Below, one piece after another: positions 59,651 through 64,000 of a stretch of 64,000 bases of DNA (its first letter is position 1; every line of letters begins with the position of its first letter). The notes below the pieces were generated by a model that was not told where the DNA came from, made no database searches, and saw only the letters and a program-made list of their open reading frames with translations. Made by a program: the position numbers and the translations under genes. Source of the DNA: Saprospiraceae bacterium (lineage in GTDB: Bacteria; Bacteroidota; Bacteroidia; Chitinophagales; Saprospiraceae); contig JABAQQ010000021.1 in assembly GCA_019187225.1 (NCBI GenBank), positions 85,211-149,210 of the forward strand, in the 5' to 3' direction.

Positions 59651-60207
59651 TGCCCTACCAAATTTATGACATCCGAACGACGCGTCCGGATGCTTTTCCG
59701 CTATATTTTTTGGATGCTAATGCATTGATTTATCACCTGACCCCTCGAACGGGCTTGAATAGGTACGAACGTGCGTATGCTGATTTTATTGACAGAACGA
59801 TGGCTCTGCATACAGGGAGTAACCCGGTGAAGCCCAGATTTGTTTGGCTCTCGATGTCATTGTCTGAGGTGATAAATACCTGGCTTCGGATGGATATGAG
59901 AAAGGCCGGGATGACGGATTTCAAACAAAAATACCGTCCGTCCCCTCTTTATCAAACTACCCTCACGCAATTGGTGTCAGACCTGCAAGGCTACGAGCCT
60001 TTTGTGGAATTAATGGATGACGAATTTACGTCTATGGACGCGTTTGGGCATTTACTTCCGGCACTTTCGCCTCAAATAGACTTCAACGACCTTTACTTTG
60101 CCGAATTTATGCGTAGGCGTAACATCGCAATCGTTACCAACGACGGCGATTTTAAGTTTGAGGATGTGCCGATTATTACTTGCAATGCTGCGCTTTTGGC
60201 ACTTTGA
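59650..60207 (+). CDS. PIN-domain protein (putative ribonuclease)
   Basis: A 185-residue PIN-like protein. Acidic residues occur in the expected order: LYFLDANALIYHL near 22 (first Asp), SMSLSEVINTWLR near 73 (Glu), IDFNDLYFAEFM near 145 (Asp) and IVTNDGDFKF near 166 (Asp). PIN domains coordinate metal and cleave single-stranded RNA; the toxin of VapBC belongs here. It overlaps the STAS-like gene by one base (TGATG). No VapB-type antitoxin is seen, so the STAS/GHKL partners may take that role. The stop is followed after 1 nt by the end of the minus-strand nuclease gene. Confidence 0.75.
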   Translation: MPYQIYDIRTTRPDAFPLYFLDANALIYHLTPRTGLNRYERAYADFIDRTMALHTGSNPVKPRFVWLSMSLSEVINTWLRMDMRKAGMTDFKQKYRPSPLYQTTLTQLVSDLQGYEPFVELMDDEFTSMDAFGHLLPALSPQIDFNDLYFAEFMRRRNIAIVTNDGDFKFEDVPIITCNAALLAL

Positions 60208-60208
60208 T

Positions 60209-61156
60209 TTAAGTGGTCCCGGCATCCAGCAAATTTAACCCCTGCACTGCTTCCGCATTTCTTCTCGCCAATTGTTCTCCTTCCGAGCCATAGTCATCCA
60301 CCGTATCGAGGGCGTAAAACACATCGTCGCGGGTGCGGAATTTTGTTTTTTGAGCATACGAGCGGTAGGCATCGCAGCCAAAGCGAGCATCGCAGTTGCG
60401 ACATACGTGGGTCACAAACATTGGTCCGGTGGCGCCGTGTGCAGGCATCTTTAATTTTTCCTGAGGTGGCGGTGCGAACACGCCGTTTTCAATCTTTTCA
60501 ACCACTTCCCGAAACTCGTCTATGGTATCTTCCACTGCGGCCTGATCGAAGGGGATGTCCACCAATGGGTTCCAGCGTTCAAGTTCCCGATCAATCATCA
60601 CAGCATTGTCTTGCTGAATGGCTTCTTTCAATTCTTCCGGGAAAGAGGTACAAATGATACAAGTTTCGTTCAGACCTTCCCCACGTAGGGTTTGCCAGAT
60701 GTGGGCATATACGTTCAACTGCTTCTGGTACATAGGTTTATTGGTATGCACCTGGTGGTAGTCGTGTGTCTTGATGTCGTACAGGATGGTGCGGTCGTTG
60801 TCGCGGACAATATCTACCACACCTTCAATGGTAAAAGTGGCGCCATCGCTTTTTTTGATGTTGGGCAGGGAAAGTTTTACTTCAGTTTGTGTCACGGAGG
60901 TAGCTACGTCGCGCATCTTGCGCCAGTACATCAGCACCTGTTTGAGCGCCATCTCCTTTACTTCCGGCGCCAGGCGGTTACCGCTTTCGGCTGTTAGCAA
61001 CTGGTAGTTGCGCTCGAAAGCATCGAGTATCAATTCTTCGGTGGATGCTTCCTGTTCCAATTCTTCCAATTCACGGCGTTGGCGCTCCAATGCTTCGCGA
61101 CGCTGGCGGGCTTCTTCCCTGATTTGGGCAGCCGTTTTATTGAGGATGTGTTTCAT
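60209..61156 (-). CDS. C-terminal part of a split RecB-like PD-(D/E)XK nuclease with Fe-S cysteines
   Basis: A 315-residue product. An N-terminal helical/coiled-coil region (KTAAQIREEARQRREALERQ) is followed by a nuclease core: FTIEGVVDIVRDNDRTILYD, IKTHDYHQ (the D...xK pair), and YQKQLNVYAHIWQTL (QxxxY). A C-terminal CRNCDARFGC is a Fe-S-type cysteine group. The N-terminal nuclease elements (CPRNYMVFRRYG and FFGSLVHQTIEDL) are in the preceding helicase gene, so the two products must assemble. It overlaps the helicase gene by 20 nt in another frame. The frame is open to 61216, but ATG 61156 is the likely start. Confidence 0.8.
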   Translation of the reverse strand: MKHILNKTAAQIREEARQRREALERQRRELEELEQEASTEELILDAFERNYQLLTAESGNRLAPEVKEMALKQVLMYWRKMRDVATSVTQTEVKLSLPNIKKSDGATFTIEGVVDIVRDNDRTILYDIKTHDYHQVHTNKPMYQKQLNVYAHIWQTLRGEGLNETCIICTSFPEELKEAIQQDNAVMIDRELERWNPLVDIPFDQAAVEDTIDEFREVVEKIENGVFAPPPQEKLKMPAHGATGPMFVTHVCRNCDARFGCDAYRSYAQKTKFRTRDDVFYALDTVDDYGSEGEQLARRNAEAVQGLNLLDAGTT

Positions 61157-63746
61157 GCGTTTTGCGGATAAGTTCGAGATGGAGGTCTTCAATGGTTTGG
61201 TGTACCAGACTGCCAAAAAATTGCGTCTGCGTACGGGATGGCACCAATCCGTAACGGCGAAACACCATGTAGTTGCGTGGGCAACGCTCGTACACTAAAT
61301 AGTCGGCGGTGTAGGAATAGGTTTTTGGCGACTTGTCCTCATTGTGTTTGGCATCCGAAAGCCCATCCAGATCGTATTGAGGAATACGTATGGGGTCTTG
61401 CAGAATTGGGTTGAATTGGACATTGATACGTTGCCCCGGCCCCCGGTAATGTGCAAGCACCAACAAGTTTTCCGCACGTGAAAGGGCGACGTAATACATA
61501 CGGGCAATATCGAATTCAGAGAGTCGCTCAAGTGGCTCGCCTTCTTTTGGTACCAATTGCCGGATGCAACGCTCTATGGGGCCGGCTGGTTTGGCGTCTT
61601 TGCGCAAGTTGCCCAGCACGACTACCGGAAATTCCAACCCTTTACTTTGGTGAATGGTCAGAAAAGGGATGCGGCCTTTGGGGAAAGGGTCGTCGGCATT
61701 TTCAAATTCACTTTCACCCCTGCGGTAAATGGGATAGATAAAGGACATGAAAAAGGAGCGCCGGAATTTTTCTTCTGCCAGGAAGTTGGCCGTCAACACT
61801 TGAGAATAGATGTCGTGGAATTTTGCGATGTACTGCGAGATCAGTCCCAGGTTACAAATCGGGCCTTCGTCTTCTCCACTTTCGGCAAGGTCGTACATCT
61901 CTTTGAATACAGGAAAGGCAGCAAGCCGGTAAAAAAGATCGAGCAAAGTCCAGTCTAAGGAGGAAAAACGTGTCAGAATGTCGCGCACGGTAAAAGGCCG
62001 CTGATCACTTCCTTTCCGCAGTCTTTTACGAGCCTGATCCTCCAAAAATTTGTTGGTAGCCCACTTCATGCAATGTGCCGAGATTCCTTTCGTTCCGCTG
62101 AAAGCAGGGCGCATTTTGTCCGGGTCATATAAATCATCCAGTTCCCAGTTGTTGTGGCGGCAGGTATCCACTAATTTGCTGTAGTCCGACACCACTTCTT
62201 CTACCTCGGCACGCTTTTTTTCAATGTAAAATTCCAGAGCCTTTTCTCTTGCAAACAGGTCCCGCACCTCCCGGTAACAGCGGTCTATCCAGTTGAAATA
62301 GTTGTTGTAGTCTGTGCTGTTGAATTCGCCCCGCGCCGGTCGGCCAAAGATGTGGAGCAGTACTCCGAAGAAAAGCCTGCATTCATCCACATCCAAAAAT
62401 CGCCCTGCACGCGGCGCATACACTCGTAAACCTTCGTCTTCTAAAGCGCGAATCATGCGGTGCACTTGTTCATTTGGTGCGCCGTTGAAGCCTTTTAACG
62501 CAGGGTATAAAAACGCGATCTGGTTCGGGTCTTTCACCTTGCCGGAATCCACGATCTCCCGTACCAACCGGGCGATTTCGGCACAGGCATCTTCCGGTCT
62601 TTGCGCCGTTGAAGCGATCACGGAAACTTCTTCGTCTTTGCTATTGGCCTTGATTTCTTTGTCGTGAACTCTGTAGTACTCTCCCGGCACCTCTTCTTTT
62701 TGCCAGTCATATTGGTCAATAAACTGGGTATAAGCCCCGACAATTTGTTGCTTAGAGCGATAGTTGGTGTTCAAAGGTATCTTTTCAGGCGCTACGCTAA
62801 GGTACTGCTGGCACCGTTTAGGAAACTCCACGAAGTTTTCCACCGTCGCACCCCGGAAACGGTACAGCGCCTGATCATCATCACCTACCACACAGACGTT
62901 TTTATTCCCTTCTGCCAATTTGAAAATCAGTTTTTCCTGGATTAGGTTTGTGTCCTGATATTCGTCCACGATGACGTGATGGAAGTATGCGTTTGCGCCG
63001 GGCATTGTACTGACAAGCTCGTATGCCTTTTGCTGAATCAGTGAGAAATCTGCCAGATCATTTTGCTCTCCTGCCAGCAGCATTGTCTGGTAGTGGTGGT
63101 ACATCTGCAAAAAGGGAGACAACGCCTCATCTGCGAGTGGCAGATGTACCTCCGGAACAATCATCTCTTCTGAAAAACGGCTGAAGAGGCTAATAAGGTT
63201 GGTAATAGCAGCATGACGGGACCCACCATTGTCATTAAAAAACCGGTTGATGGCTTGATTCGCGGACAAGTCGTCGAGTGTATCCAAGCCCCCCGCTTTC
63301 AGTAGCTCGGTCCAGTTGCTGCGTTTGGCGAAAAAGAAATAGGTATCCAGTTCATCCAGCAGTAATACCGGCTTCATTTTCCGGAAGTCCGGGTTCAGGT
63401 GTTTATCACGGATGATCTGCTGGCATAAGGAGTGGATGGTGCCGACATACATTTTGGCAAGGTCATAATGCACGTTCGTATGGTTGGTTGCCATACCCAA
63501 CAACGCCTTCAGGCCTTCTTTGAGTTGATGGGCTGCCTTCTCAGTAAACGTCCCTAAAAAAATGCGTTCAGGTGGCGTTTGGTGGAACACAATCAAGTTC
63601 AGGGTGCGCCATAGTAGCACCCGTGTTTTGCCCGAACCTGGACCGGCAGTGAGATACAGCGGCCCGGAAGTATGGAGGATGGCCCGTTCCTGTTCGGAAT
63701 TCGGATTAAAACCAACTTCTTTCCAAAGGTTCTGGATGGTTATCAT
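61137..63746 (-). CDS. UvrD/PcrA-type SF1 helicase with N-terminal half of a RecB-like nuclease domain
   Basis: An 869-residue helicase. Walker A is TAGPGSGKTRVLLWRTLN, motif II VDEYQDTNLIQEKLIF, motif III VGDDDQALYRFRGAT, motif IV LNTNYRSKQQIVGAY, motif V FLTIHQSKGLEFPVVVLGNL and motif VI MYYVALSRAENLLVLAHY. The last about 60 residues (YLVYERCPRNYMVFRRYGLV ... FFGSLVHQTIEDLHLELIRK) are the first part of a PD-(D/E)XK nuclease that continues in the next gene. Start at 63746 is preferred, since the preceding residues are not family-like. Role: DNA unwinding and end processing, probably in defence given its neighbours. Confidence 0.85.
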   Translation of the reverse strand: MITIQNLWKEVGFNPNSEQERAILHTSGPLYLTAGPGSGKTRVLLWRTLNLIVFHQTPPERIFLGTFTEKAAHQLKEGLKALLGMATNHTNVHYDLAKMYVGTIHSLCQQIIRDKHLNPDFRKMKPVLLLDELDTYFFFAKRSNWTELLKAGGLDTLDDLSANQAINRFFNDNGGSRHAAITNLISLFSRFSEEMIVPEVHLPLADEALSPFLQMYHHYQTMLLAGEQNDLADFSLIQQKAYELVSTMPGANAYFHHVIVDEYQDTNLIQEKLIFKLAEGNKNVCVVGDDDQALYRFRGATVENFVEFPKRCQQYLSVAPEKIPLNTNYRSKQQIVGAYTQFIDQYDWQKEEVPGEYYRVHDKEIKANSKDEEVSVIASTAQRPEDACAEIARLVREIVDSGKVKDPNQIAFLYPALKGFNGAPNEQVHRMIRALEDEGLRVYAPRAGRFLDVDECRLFFGVLLHIFGRPARGEFNSTDYNNYFNWIDRCYREVRDLFAREKALEFYIEKKRAEVEEVVSDYSKLVDTCRHNNWELDDLYDPDKMRPAFSGTKGISAHCMKWATNKFLEDQARKRLRKGSDQRPFTVRDILTRFSSLDWTLLDLFYRLAAFPVFKEMYDLAESGEDEGPICNLGLISQYIAKFHDIYSQVLTANFLAEEKFRRSFFMSFIYPIYRRGESEFENADDPFPKGRIPFLTIHQSKGLEFPVVVLGNLRKDAKPAGPIERCIRQLVPKEGEPLERLSEFDIARMYYVALSRAENLLVLAHYRGPGQRINVQFNPILQDPIRIPQYDLDGLSDAKHNEDKSPKTYSYTADYLVYERCPRNYMVFRRYGLVPSRTQTQFFGSLVHQTIEDLHLELIRKTHETHPQ

Positions 63747-63909
63747 CGGCTGAGGATATAGGTTTGATATTATGTAGGATACGCATACAATATTCCTGCC
63801 AGAGTGACAATAGGCCTGTTCGTTTGCTCTGACCATACATATTTAAGAAAAATTCCACTTCTTCATTTTTACTGCAGCGATTCTCGGTTTGTAAAAACGG
63901 TCAATATGT

Positions 63910-64000
63910 CTACTCCAAAAGCGGGAAGTCAAGTTGTTTATTTTTAGCAATAAAACGATAGATAGCGTTCATTGACAAGGCTGGTAAGAGATCAAATACT
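63910..64000 (-). CDS. Possible C-terminal end of a further minus-strand gene (partial)
   Basis: From the window edge a minus-strand frame runs to TAG at 63910-63912 and would encode VFDLLPALSMNAIYRFIAKN and KQLDFPLLE. Composition is protein-like but the segment is too short to identify. The 63747-63909 stretch between it and the helicase start is AT-rich and shows nothing else recognisable. Confidence 0.3.
   Translation of the reverse strand, partial: VFDLLPALSMNAIYRFIAKNKQLDFPLLE

Noticed and set aside
60209-61156. Cas4-type nuclease belonging to a CRISPR system
   Set aside because: The cysteine pattern is Cas4-like, but the N-terminal nuclease part is in the adjacent helicase and no other cas gene or array was found. 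A RecB/AddB-like unit fits better.
61137-61216. Programmed +1 frameshift joining helicase and nuclease
   Set aside because: No obvious slippery sequence and a credible ATG at 61156 exist. Two separately translated products are simpler, although a shift or sequencing indel is not excluded.

Overview
The window looks like a chromosomal segment of a moderately GC-rich member of the Bacteroidota. Several large secreted proteins end in type IX secretion (T9SS) sorting tails. Others carry SprB-type, delta-60 or Ycf48-like repeats, and many promoters contain the TAnnTTTG -7 box typical of the phylum. A Saprospiria-like lineage is plausible, but that is inference. No rRNA, tRNA, CRISPR array or transposase gene was recognised.

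Layout. 0-0.4 kb: the tail of a DUF4143-type ATPase next to the orphaned C-terminus of a GH63-like glucosidase. 0.4-11.4 kb: mostly plus-strand metabolic and redox genes (DinB-like, glycogen debranching enzyme, YHS proteins, MIP channel, SDR, DUF1622, a ferric-reductase/Rieske fusion, esterase, Crp/Fnr regulator). 11.4-21 kb: a HipA-like kinase, then an oxidation cluster (GMC oxidoreductase, double glyoxalase, AhpD-like, YHS, GlcG-like, SMP-30 lactonase, glucose-dehydrogenase-like SDR). 21-31 kb: large secreted T9SS repeat proteins. 31-53 kb: ordinary metabolism, RNA repair (RtcB plus archease), metal transport, stress and envelope genes. 53-64 kb: a defence island with type III restriction-modification (Res/Mod), a three-gene GHKL-ATPase / STAS-like / PIN cassette on the opposite strand, and a UvrD-type helicase whose RecB-like nuclease domain is split over two overlapping genes.

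Four signals stand out. (1) A promoter architecture recurs: a palindrome resembling GTTAC-N4-GTAAC, then exactly 26 nt, then TTTG. It occurs five times, with a sixth half-site copy, and fits a class II Crp/Fnr-type activator. A Crp/Fnr gene lies inside the window. (2) Many intergenic gaps hold locus-specific inverted repeats, often built from 7-10 bp tandem words, with the right arm close to the next start codon. The same words run in frame through at least five proteins. (3) The GHKL-STAS-PIN cassette resembles a partner-switching module with a ribonuclease output and is the best candidate for an undescribed system. (4) The helicase-nuclease pair distributes its four predicted Fe-S cysteines over two polypeptides.

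All calls rest on reading the sequence and translations by eye. No database search or folding program was run.
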